Source: Panulirus ornatus | Taxonomy: Eukaryota > Arthropoda > Malacostraca > Decapoda > Palinuridae | Assembly (NCBI RefSeq): GCF_036320965.1 | Contig: NC_092264.1 | Coordinates: 13,834,775-13,898,774, forward strand | DNA length: 64,000 nucleotides | Direction of reading: 5' to 3' | In this document: positions 47,250-62,163 of the stretch, one piece after another | Numbering within the stretch: the stretch's first letter is position 1 | How the letters are laid out: each line of letters starts with the position of its first letter | Program-made: the position numbers and the translations under genes | The notes under the pieces: generated by a model | What the model was told of the DNA's origin: nothing | Databases searched by the model: none | Seen by the model: the letters and a program-made list of their open reading frames with translations, nothing else

Positions 47250-50044
47250 AGAGCAAGGGCGTTCCCTGAAGGATCGTCTCCAACATTGAGTGAGAGCAGG
47301 GAGGCTGTTCCCTGAAGGATCATCTCCAACACTGAGTGAGAGCGGGAGGCTGTTCCCTGAAGGATCGTCTCCAACACTGAATGAGAGCGGGAGGCTGTTC
47401 CCTGAAGGATCGTCTCCAACACTGAATGAGAGCGGGAGGCTGTTCCCTGAAGGATCGTCTCCAACACTGAGTGAGAGCGGGAGGCTGCTCCCTGAAGGAT
47501 CGTCTCCAACACTGAGTGAGAGCAGGGAGGCTGTTCCCTGAAGGATCATCTCCAACACTGAGTGAGAGCAGGGAGGCTATTCCCTGAAGGATCATCTCCA
47601 ACACTGAGTGAGAGCAGGGAGACTATTCCCTGAAGGATCATCTCCAACACTGAGTGAGAGCGGGAGGCTATTCCCTGAAGGATCATCTCCAACACTCAGT
47701 GAGAGCAGGGAGGCTGTTCCCTGAAGGATCATCTCCAACACTCAGTGAGAGCAGGGAGGCTGTTCCCTGAAGGATCATCTCCAACACTGAGTGAGAGCAA
47801 GGGCGTTCCCTGAAGGATCATCTCCAACACTGAGTGAGAGCAGGGAGGCTGTTCCCTGAAGGATCATCTCCAACACTGAGTGAGAGCAGGGAGGCTGTTC
47901 CCTGAAGGATCTTCTCCAACACTGAGTGAGAGCAGGGAGGCTGTTCCCTGAAGGATCGTCTCCAACACTGAGTGAGAGCAGGGAGGCTGTTCCCTGAAGG
48001 ATCATCTCCAACAGTGAGTGAGAGCAGGGAGGCTGTTCCCTGAAGGATCGTCTCCAACACTGAGTGAGAGCAAGGAGGCTGTTCCCTGAAGGATCATCTC
48101 CAACACTGAGTGAGAGCAAGGGCGTTCCCTGAAGGATCATCTCCAACACTGAGTGAGAGCAGGGAGGCTATTCCCTGAAGGATCATCTCCAACACTGAGT
48201 GAGAGCGGGAGGCTATTCCCTGAAGGATCATCTCCAACACTGAGTGAGAGCAGGGAGGCTGTTCCCTGAAGGATCATCTCCAACACTGACTGAGAGCAGG
48301 GAGGCTATTCCCTGAAGGATCATCTCCAACACTGAGTGAGAGCAGGGAGGCTGTTCCCTGAAGGATCATCTCCTACACTCATGAGAGCAGGGAGGCTTTC
48401 CCTGAAGGATCATCTCCAACACTGAGTGAGAGTAAGGAGGCTGTTCCCTGAAGGATCATCTCCAACACTCAGTGAGGAGCAGGGAGGCTGTTCCTGAAGG
48501 ATCATCTCCAACACTGAGTGAGAGCAGGGAGGGCTATTCCCTGAAGGATCATCTCCAACACTGAGTGAGAGCAGGGAGGCTGTTCCCTGAAGGATCATCT
48601 CCAACACTGAGTGAGAGCGGGAGGCTATTCCCTGAAGGATCATCTCCAACACTGAGTGAGAGCAGGGAGGCTGTTCCCTGAAGGATCGTCTCCAACACTG
48701 AGTGAGAGCAGGGAGGCTGTTCCCTGAAGGATCATCTCCAACACTGAGTGAGAGCAGGGAGGCTGTTCCCTGAAGGATCATCTCCAACACTGAGTGAGAG
48801 CAAGGGCGTTCCCTGAAGGATCTTCTCCAACACTGAGTGAGAGCGAGAGGCTGTTCCCTGAAGGATCGTCTCCAACACTGAGTGAGAGCAGGGAGGCTAT
48901 TCCCTGAAGGATCGTCTCCAACACTGAGTGAGAGCAGGGAGGCTATTCCCTGAAGGATCATCTCCAACACTGAGTGAGAGCAAGGGCGTTCCCTGAAGGA
49001 TCGTCTCCAACACTGAGTGAGAGCAGGGAGGCTGTTCCCTGAAGGATCATCTCCAACACTGAGTGAGAGCGGGGAGGCTATTCCCTGAAGGATCATCTCC
49101 AACACTGAGTGAGAGCAGGGAGGCTATTCCCTGAAGGATCATCTCCAACACTGAGTGAGAGCGGGGAGGCTATTCCCTGAAGGATCATCTCCAACACTGA
49201 GTGAGAGCAGGGAGGCTATTCCCTGAAGGATCATCTCCAACACTGAGTGAGAGCAAGGGCGTTCCCTGAAGGATCATCTCCAACACTGAGTGAGAGCAGG
49301 GAGGCTATTCCCTGAAGGATCATCTCCAACACTGAGTGAGAGCAAGGGCGTTCCCTGAAGGATCGTCTCCAACACTGAGTGAGAGCAGGTAGGCTGTTCC
49401 CTGAAGTATCATCTCCAACACTGAGTGAGAGCAAGGGCGTTCCCTGAAGGATCATCTCCAACACTGAGTGAGAGCAGGGAGGCTGTTCCCTGAAGGATCA
49501 TCTCCAACACTGAGTGAGAGCAGGGAGGCTGTTCCCTGAAGGATCATCTCCAACACTCAGTGAGAGCAGGGAGGCTGTTCCCTGAAGGATCATCTCCAAC
49601 ACTGAGTGAGAGCAGGGAGGCTATTCCCTGAAGGATCATCTCCAACAGTGAGTGAGAGCGGGAGGCTATTCCCTGAAGGATCATCTCCAACACTGAGTGA
49701 GAGCGGGAGGCTATTCCCTGAAGGATCATCTCCAACACTGAGTGAGAGCGGGAGGCTGTTCCCTGAAGGATCATCTCCAACACTGAGTGAGAGCGGGAGG
49801 CTATTCCCTGAAGGATCATCTCCAACAGTGAGTGAGAGCGGGAGGCTATTCCCTGAAGGATCATCTCCAACAGTGAGTGAGAGCGGGAGGCTATTCCCTG
49901 AAGGATCATCTCCAACAGTGAGTGAGAGCGGGAGGCTATTCCCTGAAGGATCATCTCCAACAGTGAGTGAGAGCAGGGAGGCTATTCCCTGAAGGATCAT
50001 CTCCAACAGTGAGTGAGAGCGGGAGGCTATTCCTGAAGGATCAT
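47250..50044. repeat. 45/46-bp minisatellite, about 60 copies
   Basis: Unit gagcagggaggctgttccct followed by gaaggatcatctccaacactgagtga (46 bp). Three length variants intermix: agcaggga (46), agcggga (45) and agcaagggcg (about 43). The right end (about 49650-50040) is a homogeneous block of the 45-bp gcgggaggctatt variant, and a similar 45-bp block lies near 47335-47510. Long open frames on both strands are artefacts of the 45-bp period. No gene is seen within it. Confidence 0.95.
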
Positions 50045-50235
50045 GTCATGTCAGCTATTTACCCTCATCTTTATAAGTTGTTTATTGTGATAGTATTTTA
50101 AGCCTGTAGAATAGAACAAGGAAACCATTTCTTTTAGAATGGATTCGTCTAACGCCTAATGTTGTTTATTTCTGAATCTATAAGATTCGTTCTCTTCTAT
50201 TTTCACCATGTAACGTGACTGTGGAGATAGGTAAG
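50045..50235. other. Spacer between two minisatellites
   Basis: Unique-looking sequence; nothing recognised. Confidence 0.45.
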
Positions 50236-51880
50236 AGCTGATGGTTTTATAACCTCACGGAGATAGTTAACTGGCCTGGCCCACAACGCATGGTTTTACA
50301 ACCTCATAGAGGCAGTGTACTGGTCTACAACTCATGGTTTTATAGCCTCATAGAGACAGTGTACTGGTCTACAACTCATGGTTTTATAGCCTCATAGAGA
50401 CAGTGTACTGGTCTACAACTCATGGTTTTATAGCCTCATAGAGACAGTGTACTGGTCTACAACTCATGGTTTTATAGCCTCATAGAGGCGGTGTACTGGT
50501 CTACAACTCATGGTTTTATAGCCTCATAGAGGCAGTGTACTGGTCTACAACTCATGGTTTTATAGCCTCATAGAGGCAGTGTACTGGTCTACAACTCATG
50601 GTTTTATAGCCTCATAGAGACAGTGTACTGGCCCACAATGCATGGTTTTATAACCTCATAGAGGCAGTGTACTGGTCTACAACTCATGGTTTTATAACCT
50701 CATAGAGGCAGTGTACTGGTCTACAACTCATGGTTTTATAACCTCATAGAGGCAGTGTACTGGTCTACAACTCATGGTTTTATAACCTCATAGAGGCAGT
50801 GTACTGGTCTACAACTCATGGTTTTATAGCCTCATAGAGGCAGTGTACTGGTCTACAACTCATGGTTTTATAGCCTCATAGAGACAGTGTACTGGCCCAC
50901 AATGCATGGTTTTATAACCTCATAGAGGCAGTGTACTGGTCTACAACTCATGGTTTTATAGCCTCATAGAGGCAGTGTACTGGTCTACAACTCATGGTTT
51001 TATAGCCTCATAGAGACAGTGTACTGGCCCACAATGCATGGTTTTATAACCTCATAGAGGCAGTGTACTGGTCTACAACTCATGGTTTTATAGCCTCATA
51101 GAGGCAGTGTACTGGTCTACAACTCATGGTTTTATAGCCTCATAGAGACAGTGTACTGGCCCACAATGCATGGTTTTATAACCTCATAGAGGCAGTGTCC
51201 TGGTCTACAACTCATGGTTTTATAGCCTCATAGAGGCAGTGTCCTGGTCTACAACTCATGGTTTTATAACCTCATAGAGGCAGTGTACTGGTCTACAACT
51301 CATGGTTTTATAGCCTCATAGAGGCAGTGTACTGGTCTACAACTCATGGTTTTATAACCTCATAGAGGCAGTGTACTGGTCTACAACTCATGGTTTTATA
51401 ACTTCATGGAGACGGTGTACTGGCCCACAATGCATGGTTTTATAACCTCATAGAGGCAGTGTACTGGTCTACAACTCATGGTTTTATAACTTCATGGAGA
51501 CAGTGTACTGGCCAACAACTCATGGTTTTATAACCTCATAGATACAGTCAACTGGCCTGGCCCACAATGCATGGTTTTACAACCTTATAGAGACAGTCTA
51601 CTAGTCTACAACTCATGGTTTTATAACCTCATAGAGACAGTGCATTGGCCGACAACTCATGGTTTTATAACCTCATAGAGACAGCCAACTGGGCGACAAC
51701 TCATGGTTTCATAACCTCATAGAGACAGCCAACTGGGCGACAACTCATGGTTTCATAACCTCATAGAGACAGCCAACTGGGCGACAACTCATGGTTTCAT
51801 AACCTCATAGAGACAGCCAACTGGGCGACAACTCATGGTTTCATAACCTCATAGAGACAGCCAACTGGGCGACACTGTGC
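50236..51880. repeat. 44-bp minisatellite, about 37 copies, with higher-order structure
   Basis: Unit tctacaactcatggttttat followed by agcctcatagaggcagtgtactgg (44 bp). A variant starting cccacaatgcatgg recurs at about 50632, 50896, 51028, 51160 and 51424, spaced 264, 132, 132 and 264 bp, i.e. a three-unit (132 bp) higher-order period. The last five units (about 51670-51880) are a separate homogeneous variant containing cagccaactgggcgacaact. Confidence 0.94.
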
Positions 51881-52439
51881 CCCGTGTTACAGCGTGATCT
51901 CTCAAAGAGAATGCACATTACACCTTGAGTTTTAAGGGTTCATGCTGACGCAACGCTTTCTCTAGGCGTTCTTCTAGATGGTGTAGGAGACAGGGAAGTT
52001 CTGTGAAATAACACAAGACACATGGGAGACATGGTAAAGGAAATGGTCAATGCAAAAAAAGAATAAAAAAAAGAATAGAAATGGTGGATCATAGAAATGG
52101 GGGGGTGTGTGGTCCTTCGAGATTAGAAATGGGGTGGTGGGTCCTTCATCAGATATTTCGAAAGAGACGTGGGTCGGTGTACTAATTCAACTCGGTAAAC
52201 CATCTTTGAGTTTCTTGGTGTTAGCTCATGATGATATATATTTTTTGTTGTTGTTGTTGACCATGAGGTAGTAACACGAAGCACTGGAGTTGTTCGTGCT
52301 TAATGTGTTCAATTGAGGTTAAGATGTGGAGCTTGAGAAACAAATTGTTTACAAATAAGATTTGGTGATTTCATATGTTTTCTTCTTGGCATTATCGAGT
52401 TCAGTATGTAGGAATGATTACCTACGAGTAGCATTTTTG
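51881..52439. other. Spacer, nothing recognised
   Basis: Contains a short (GTT)n at about 52247-52259 and a partial duplication agaaatgg...gtccttc near 52077-52150. No gene recognised. Confidence 0.45.
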
Positions 52440-52640
52440 TATGGTATTGTATTGTATTGTATTGTAATGTAATGTATTGTATAAGAGTAACTGTGTAATG
52501 ATTACTTACGACTAGCATTTTTGTATGGTATTGTATTGTATTGTAATGTATTGTATTGTATAAGAGTAACTGAGTAATGATTACCTACGAGTAGCATTTT
52601 TGTATTGTATTGTATTGTATAAGAGTAACTGTGTAATGAC
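52400..52640. repeat. Compound repeat with (TATTG)n cores
   Basis: Three copies of a block gattac(c/t)tacga(g/c)tagcatttttgtat, each followed by a TATTG/TAATG pentamer run and then taagagtaactgtgtaat. The block is about 120 bp and the copies differ in pentamer number. Confidence 0.85.
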
Positions 52641-52669
52641 TAGAAGTAAGTGTCTCACCCTATGAGACT

Positions 52670-53190
52670 ATAGATAATGGAGGCTCTTTGATATTGATAA
52701 AAATAACATGTATTAGCCTAGTCTGGAAATGGAGGCTCTTTGATATTGATAAAGAATAACTTGACGTATTATCCTAGTCTGAATAATGGAGACTTTTAAT
52801 ATTGATAAAGAATAAGCGATGTATTAGCCTAGTCTAGATAATGGAGGCGCTTTAATATTGATAAAGAATAACTGACGTATTAGCTTAGTCTGAATAATGG
52901 AGACTTTTAATGTTGATAAAGAATAAGCGATGTATTAGCCTAGTCTAGATAATGGAGGCTCTGTAATTTTAATAAGAAATAAACCGATGTATGAGCCTAG
53001 TATAAATAATGGAGGCTCTTTAATATGAATAAAGAATAACCGATATATTAGCGTAGTCTAAATAATAGAGGCTCTTTAATGATAAAAAAAAAAAAAAGAA
53101 CCGATATAGTAGCCTTGTAAGAAAAAAATTGAGGCTCTTTGATATTGATAAAGAATAACTGATATATTAGCCTAGTTTTGAAATAGAAGA
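52670..53190. repeat. About 60-bp tandem repeat, roughly nine diverged copies
   Basis: Unit aatggaggctctttgatatt followed by gataaagaataac(t/c)gatgtattagcctagtctag, with indels between copies. No coding potential. Confidence 0.88.

Positions 53191-54539
<1,349 letters not shown>

Positions 54540-54611
<72 letters not shown>
54540..54611. repeat. (TA)n array
   Basis: Between R18 and short element S5. Confidence 0.95.

Positions 54612-56177
<1,566 letters not shown>

Positions 56178-56242
<65 letters not shown>
56178..56242. repeat. (TA)n array
   Basis: Between the tails of R19 (plus) and R20 (minus). Confidence 0.95.
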
Positions 56243-56259
<17 letters not shown>

Positions 56260-58541
56260 TTTTTTGCTTTGTCGCTGTCTTCCGCGTTTGCGAGGTAGCG
56301 CAAGGAAACAGACGAAAGAAATGGCCCAACCCACCCCCATACACATGTATATACATACGTCCACACACGCAAATATACATACCTACACAGCTTTCCATGG
56401 TTTACCCCAGACGCTTCACATGCCTTGATTCAATCCACTGACAGCACGTCAACCCCGGTATACCACATCGATCCAATTCACTCTATTCCTTGCCCTCCTT
56501 TCACCCTCCTGCATGTTCAGGCCCCGATCACACAAAATCTTTTTCACTCCATCTTTCCACCTCCAATTTGGTCTCCGTCTTCTCCTCGTTCCCTTCACCT
56601 CCGACACATATATCCTCTTGGTCAATCTTTCCTCACTCATTCTCTCCATGTGCCCAAACCATTTCAAAACACCCTCTTCTGCTCTCTCAACCGCGCTCTT
56701 TTTATTTCAACACATCTCTCTTACCCTTACGTTACTTACTCGATCAAACCACCTCACACCACACATTGTCCTCAAACATCTCATTTCCAGCACATCCATC
56801 CTCCTGCGCACAACTCTATCCATAGCCCACGCCTCACAACCATACAACATTGTTGGAACCATATTCCTTCAAACATACCCATTTTTGCTTTCCGAGATAA
56901 TGTTCTCGACTTCCACACATTCTTCAAGGCTCCCAGAATTTTCGCCCCCTCCCCCACCCTATGATCCACTTCCGCTTCCATGGTTCCATCCGCTGCCAGA
57001 TCCACTCCCAGATATCTAAAACACTTCACTTCCTCCAGTTTTTCTCCATTCAAACTCACCTCCCAATTGACTTGACCCTCAACCCTACTGTACCTAATAA
57101 CCTTGCTCTTATTCACATTTACTCTTAACTTTCTTCTTTCACACACTTTACCAAACTCAGACACCAGCCTTTGCAGTTTCTCACATGAATCAGCCACCAG
57201 CGCTGTATCGTCAGCGAACAACAACTGACTCACTTCCCAAGCTCTCTCATCCCCAACAGACTTCATACTTGCCCCTTTCCAAAACTCTTGCATTCACCTC
57301 CCTAACAACCCCATCCATAAACAAATTAAACAACCATGGAGACATCACACACCCCTGCCGCAAACCTACATTCACTGAGAACCAATCACTTTCCTCTCTT
57401 CCTACACGTACACATGCCTTACATCCTCGATAAAAACTTTTCACTGCTTCTAACAACTTGCCTCCCACACCATATATTCTTAATACCTTCCACAGAGCAT
57501 CTCTATCAACTCTATCATATGCCTTCTCCAGATCCATAAATGCTACATACAAATCCATTTGCTTTTCTAAGTATTTCTCACATACATTCTTCAAAGCAAA
57601 CACCTGATCCACACATCCTCTACCACTTCTGAAACCACACTGCTCTTCCCCAATCTGATGCTCTGTACATGCCTTCACCCTCTCAATCAATACCCTCCCA
57701 TATAATTATCAGGAATACTCAACAAACTTATACCTCTGTAATTTGAGCACTCACTCTTATCCCCTTTGCCTTTGTACAATGGCACTACGCACGCATTCCG
57801 CCAATCCTCAGGCACCTCACCATGAGTCATATATACATTAAATAACCTTACCAACCAGTCAACAATACAGTCACCCCTTTTTTTAATAAATTCCACTGCA
57901 ATACCATCCAAACCTGCTGCCTTGCCGGCTTTCATCTTCCGCAAAGCTTTTACTACCTCTTCTCTGTTTACCAAATCATTTTCCCTAACCCTCTCACTTT
58001 GCACACCACCTCGACCAAAACACCCTATATCTGCCACTCTATCATCAAACACATTCAACAAACCGTCAAAATACTCACTCCATCTCCTTCTCACATCACC
58101 ACTACTTGTTATCACCTCCCCATTTGCGCCCTTCACTGAAGTTCCCATTTGCTCCCTTGTCTTACGCACTTTATTTACCTCCTTCCAGAACATCTTTTTA
58201 TTCTCCCTAAAATTTAATGATAATCTCTCACCCCAACTCTCATTTGCCCTTTTTTTCACCTCTTGCACCTTTCTCTTGACCTCCTGTCTCTTTCTTTTAT
58301 ACATCTCCCACTCAATTGCATTTTTTCCCTGCAAAAATCGTCCAAATGCCTCTCTCTTCTCTTTCACTAATACTCTTACTTCTTCATCCCACCACTCACT
58401 ACCCTTTCTAATCAACCCACCTCCCACTCTTCTCATGCCACAAGCATCTTTTGCGCAATCCATCACTGATTCCCTAAATACATCCCATTCCTCCCCCACT
58501 CCCCTTACTTCCACTGTTCTCACCTTTTTCCATTCTGTACT
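56243..58541 (-). mobile_element. RTE-like LINE copy R20, left arm of a large inverted repeat
   Basis: Antisense copy from the linker (CTEWKKVRTVEVRGVGEEWD side, 58541) to the short-type 3' UTR and T-run. Small lesions: a deletion near 56860, two bases lost near 57278, and a two-base loss near 57706 (SIP then DNYMGGY). RT fingers and linker are open at 57687-58523. Confidence 0.9.
57687..58523 (-). CDS. LINE linker and early RT (from R20)
   Basis: Open frame with the basic linker (SEWWDEEVRVLVKEKREAFG, YKRKRQEVKRKVQEVKKR), LRKMKAGKAAGLDGIAVEF, WRNACVVPLYKGKGDKSE and NYRGISLLSIP, then a frameshift. RT motifs A to C follow in the next frame (57247-57690) and the C-terminus in a third (56781-57293). 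Confidence 0.75.
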   Translation of the reverse strand: MRTVEVRGVGEEWDVFRESVMDCAKDACGMRRVGGGLIRKGSEWWDEEVRVLVKEKREAFGRFLQGKNAIEWEMYKRKRQEVKRKVQEVKKRANESWGERLSLNFRENKKMFWKEVNKVRKTREQMGTSVKGANGEVITSSGDVRRRWSEYFDGLLNVFDDRVADIGCFGRGGVQSERVRENDLVNREEVVKALRKMKAGKAAGLDGIAVEFIKKRGDCIVDWLVRLFNVYMTHGEVPEDWRNACVVPLYKGKGDKSECSNYRGISLLSIPDNYMGGY

Positions 58542-60828
58542 TGTGTGAGGAAGTACCAGGAGAGACTGAGTACATAATGGAAAAAGGTGAGAACAATGGA
58601 AGTAAGGGGAGTGGGGGAGGAATGGGATGTATTTAGGGAATCAGTGATGGATTGCGCAAAAGATGCTTGTGGCATGAGAAGAGTGGGAGGTGGGTTGATT
58701 AGAAAGGGTAGTGAGTGGTGGGATGAAGAAGTAAGAGTATTAGTGAAAGAGAGGAGAGAGGCATTTGGACGATTTTTGCAGGGAAAAAATGCTATTGAGT
58801 GGGAGATGTATAAAAGAAAGAGACAGGAGGTCAAGAGAAAGGTGCAATAGGTGAAAAAGAGGGCAAATGAGAATTGGGGTGAGAGAGTATCATTAAATTT
58901 TAGGGAGAATAAAAAGATGTTCTGGAAGGAGGTAAATAAAGTGCGTAAGACAAGGGAGCAAATGGGAACTTCAGTGAAGGGCGCAAATGGGGAGGTGATA
59001 ACAAGTAGTGGTGATGTGAGAAGGAGATGGAGTGAGTATTTTGAAGGTTTGTTGAATGTGTTTGATGATAGAGTGGCAGATATAGGGTGTTTTGGTCGAG
59101 GTGGTGTGCAAAGTGAGAGGGTTAGGGAAAATGATTTGGTAAACAGAGAAGAGGTAGTAAAAGCTTTGCGGAAGATGAAAGCCGGCAAGGCAGCAGGTTT
59201 GGATGGTATGCAGTGGAATTTATTAAAAAAGGGGGTGACTGTATTATTGACTGGTTGGTAAGGTTATTTAATGTATGTATGACTCATGGTGAGGTGCCTG
59301 AGGATTGGCGGAATGCGTGCGTAGTGCCATTGTACAAAGGCAAAGGGGATAAGAGTGAGTGCTCAAATTACAGAGGTATAAGTTTGTTAAGTATTCCTGG
59401 TAAATTATATGGGAGGGTATTGATTGAGAGGGTGAAGGCATATACAGAACAACAGATTGGGGAAGAGCAGTGTGGTTTCAGAAGTGGTAGAGGATGTGTG
59501 GATCAGGTGTTTGCTTTGAAGAATGTATGTGAGAAATACTTAGAAAAGCAAATGGATTTGTATGTAGCATTTATGGACCTGGAGAAGGCATATGATAGAG
59601 TTGATAGAGATGCTCTGTGGAAGGTATTAAGAATATATGGTGTGGGAGGCAAGTTGTTAGAAGCAGTGAAAAGTTTTTATCGAGGATGTAAGGCATGTGC
59701 ACGTGTAGGAAGAGAGGAAAGTGATTGGTTCTCAGTGAATGTAGGTTTGCGGCAGGGGTGTGTGATGTCTCCATGGTTGTTTAATTTGTTTATGGATGGG
59801 GTTGTTAGGGAGGTGAATGCAAGAGTTTTGGAAAGGGGCAAGTATGAAGTCTGTTGGGGATGAGAGAGCTTGGGAAGTGAGTCAGTTGTTCGCTGACGAT
59901 ACAGCTTTGGTGGCTGATTCATGTGAGAAACTGCAGAAGCTGGTGACTGAGTTTGGTAAAGTGTGTGAAAGAAGAAAGTTAAGAGTAAATGTGAATAAGA
60001 GCAAGGTAATTAGGTACAGTAGGGTTGAGGGTCAAGTCAATTGGGAGGTAAGTTTGAATGGAGAAAAACTGGAGGAAGTAAAGTGTTTTAGATATCTGGG
60101 AGTGGATGGAACCATGGAAGGGGAAGTGGATTATAGGGTGGGGGAGATTGCGAAAATCCTGGGAGCCTTGAAGAATATGTGGAAGTCGAGAACATTATCT
60201 CGGAAAGCAAAAATGGGTATGTTTGAAGGAATAGTGGTTCCAACAATGTTGTATGGTTGCGAGGCGTGGGCTATGGATAGAGTTGTGCGCAGGAGGATGG
60301 ATGTGCTGGAAATAAGATGTTTGAGGACAATGTGTGGTGTGAGGTGGTTTGATCGAGTAAGTAACGTAAGGGTAAGAGAGATGTGTGGAAATAATAAGAG
60401 CGTGGTTGAGAGAGCAGAAGAGGGTGTTTTGAAATGGTTTGGGCACATGGAGAGAATGAGTGAGGAAAGATTGACCAAGAGGATATATGTGTCGGAGGTG
60501 GAGGGAACGAGAAGTGGGAGACCAAATTGGAGGTGGAAAGATGGATTGAAAAAGATTTTGTGTGATCGGGGCCTGAACATGCAGGAGGGTGAAAGGAGGG
60601 CAAGGAATAGAGTGAATTGGATCGATGTGGTATACCGGGGTTGACGTGCTGTCAGTGGATTGAATCAGGGCATGTGAAGCGTCTGGGGTAAACCATGGAA
60701 AGCTGTGTAGGTATGTATATTTGCGTGTGTGGACGTTTGTATATACATGTGTATGGGGGTGGGTTGGGCCATTTCTTTCGTCTGTTTCCTTGCGCTGCCT
60801 CGCAAACGCGGGAGACAGCGACTAAGCA

Positions 60829-60846
<18 letters not shown>
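58542..60846 (+). mobile_element. RTE-like LINE copy R21, right arm of a large inverted repeat
   Basis: Sense copy beginning at cttgtgtgaggaagtaccag, directly joined to the 5' end of R20 with no spacer, and running to a short-type 3' UTR and A-run. Coding lesions: TAG near 58849, a one-base loss near 59208 (ggtatgcag), a two-base loss near 59834, loss of codons in FADD context near 59887 (LFADDTALVAD retained) and a 12-base loss near 60107 (DLAAD missing). Confidence 0.9.

Positions 60847-60918
<72 letters not shown>
60846..60918. repeat. (TA)n array
   Basis: Left flank of fold-back element F3. Confidence 0.95.
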
Positions 60919-60924
<6 letters not shown>

Positions 60925-61094
60925 ATTCTATGAGTCCACGGGGAAAATGAAATACGAAAAGTTCCCAAGTGCACTTTCGTGTAATAATCACATCATCAGG
61001 GGAGACAAGAGAAAATATAAGTCAGTTGATATTTCATTTTCCCCGTGGACTCATAGGAGTAGCTTGATGACGCGCAAAATTGTGATCCTTTCCA

Positions 61095-61098
<4 letters not shown>
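60919..61098. mobile_element. Fold-back element F3, internally deleted
   Basis: Short inverted arms (ctatgagtccacggggaaaa at about 60928 and ttccccgtggactcatagg at about 61041-61059) flank one copy of the core, which is antisense here: CTGATGA at 60993-60999 and GAAA at 60975-60978 on the minus strand. The rest of the second arm seen in F2 is deleted. It ends in cgcgcaaaattgtgatcctt and tccaata, as in F2. Confidence 0.85.

Positions 61099-61170
<72 letters not shown>
61098..61170. repeat. (TA)n array
   Basis: Between F3 and the T-run of R22. Confidence 0.95.
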
Positions 61171-61187
<17 letters not shown>

Positions 61188-61377
61188 TTTTTATACTTTT
61201 TCGCTGTCTCCCGCGTTTGCGAGGTAGCGCAAGGAAACAGACGAAAGAAATGGCCCAACCCACCCCCATACACATGTATATACAAACGTCCACACACGCA
61301 AATATACATACCTACACAGCTTTCCATGGTTTACCCCAGACGCTTCACATGCCTTGATTCAATCCACTGACAGCACG

Positions 61378-62163
61378 TCAACCCCTGTATACCACATCGC
61401 TCCAATTCACTCTATTCCTTGCCCTCCTTTCACCCTCCTGCATGTTCAGGCCCCGATCACACAAAATCTTCTTCACTCCATCTTTCCACCTCCAATTTGG
61501 TCTCCCTCTTCTCCTCGTTCCCTCCACCTCGGACACATATATCCTCTTGGTCAATCTTTCCTCACTCATTCTCTCCATGTGCCCAAACCATTTCAAAACA
61601 CCCTCTTCTGCTCTCTCAACCACGCTCTTTTTATTTCCACACATCTCTCTTACCCTTACGTTACTTACTCGATCAAACCACCTCACACCACACATTGTCC
61701 TCAAACATCTCATTTCCAGCACATCCATCCTCCTGCGCACAACTCTATCCATAGCCCACGCCTCGCAACCATACAACATTGTTGGAACCACTATTCCTTC
61801 AAACATACCCATTTTTGCTTTCCGAGATAATGTTCTCGACTTCCACACATTTTTCAAGGCTCCCAAAATTTTCGCCCCCTCCCCCACCCTATGATCCACT
61901 TCCGCTTCCATGGTTCCATCCGCTGACAGATCCACTCCCAGATATCTAAAACACTTCACTTCCTCCAGTTTTTCTCCATTCAAACTCACCTCCCAATTGA
62001 CTTGACCCTCAACCCTACTGTACCTAATAACCTTGCTCTTATTCACATTTACTCTTAACTTTCTTCTTCCACACACTTTACCAAACTCAGTCACCAGCTT
62101 CTGCAGTTTCTCACATGAATCAGCCACCAGCGCTGTATCATCAGCGAACAACAACTGACTCAC
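61378..62163 (-). CDS. LINE RT motif C and C-terminal domain (from R22)
   Basis: Open from [18 protein letters not shown] through KSKVIRYSR, the thumb and connection region, and the conserved [13 protein letters not shown] and [13 protein letters not shown] blocks to the stop. It is separated from the upstream frame only by the 29-bp deletion. Confidence 0.78.
   Translation of the reverse strand: MSQLLFADDTALVADSCEKLQKLVTEFGKVCGRRKLRVNVNKSKVIRYSRVEGQVNWEVSLNGEKLEEVKCFRYLGVDLSADGTMEAEVDHRVGEGAKILGALKNVWKSRTLSRKAKMGMFEGIVVPTMLYGCEAWAMDRVVRRRMDVLEMRCLRTMCGVRWFDRVSNVRVREMCGNKKSVVERAEEGVLKWFGHMERMSEERLTKRIYVSEVEGTRRRGRPNWRWKDGVKKILCDRGLNMQEGERRARNRVNWSDVVYRG

Noticed and set aside
47250..50044. 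Open frames of 80-230 codons on both strands in the minisatellite
   Set aside because: Produced by the 45-bp period. All frames are equally repetitive and not conserved across length variants.
47250..51880. Possible CRISPR array
   Set aside because: Direct tandem repeats without unique spacers, in a eukaryotic genome and without cas genes.
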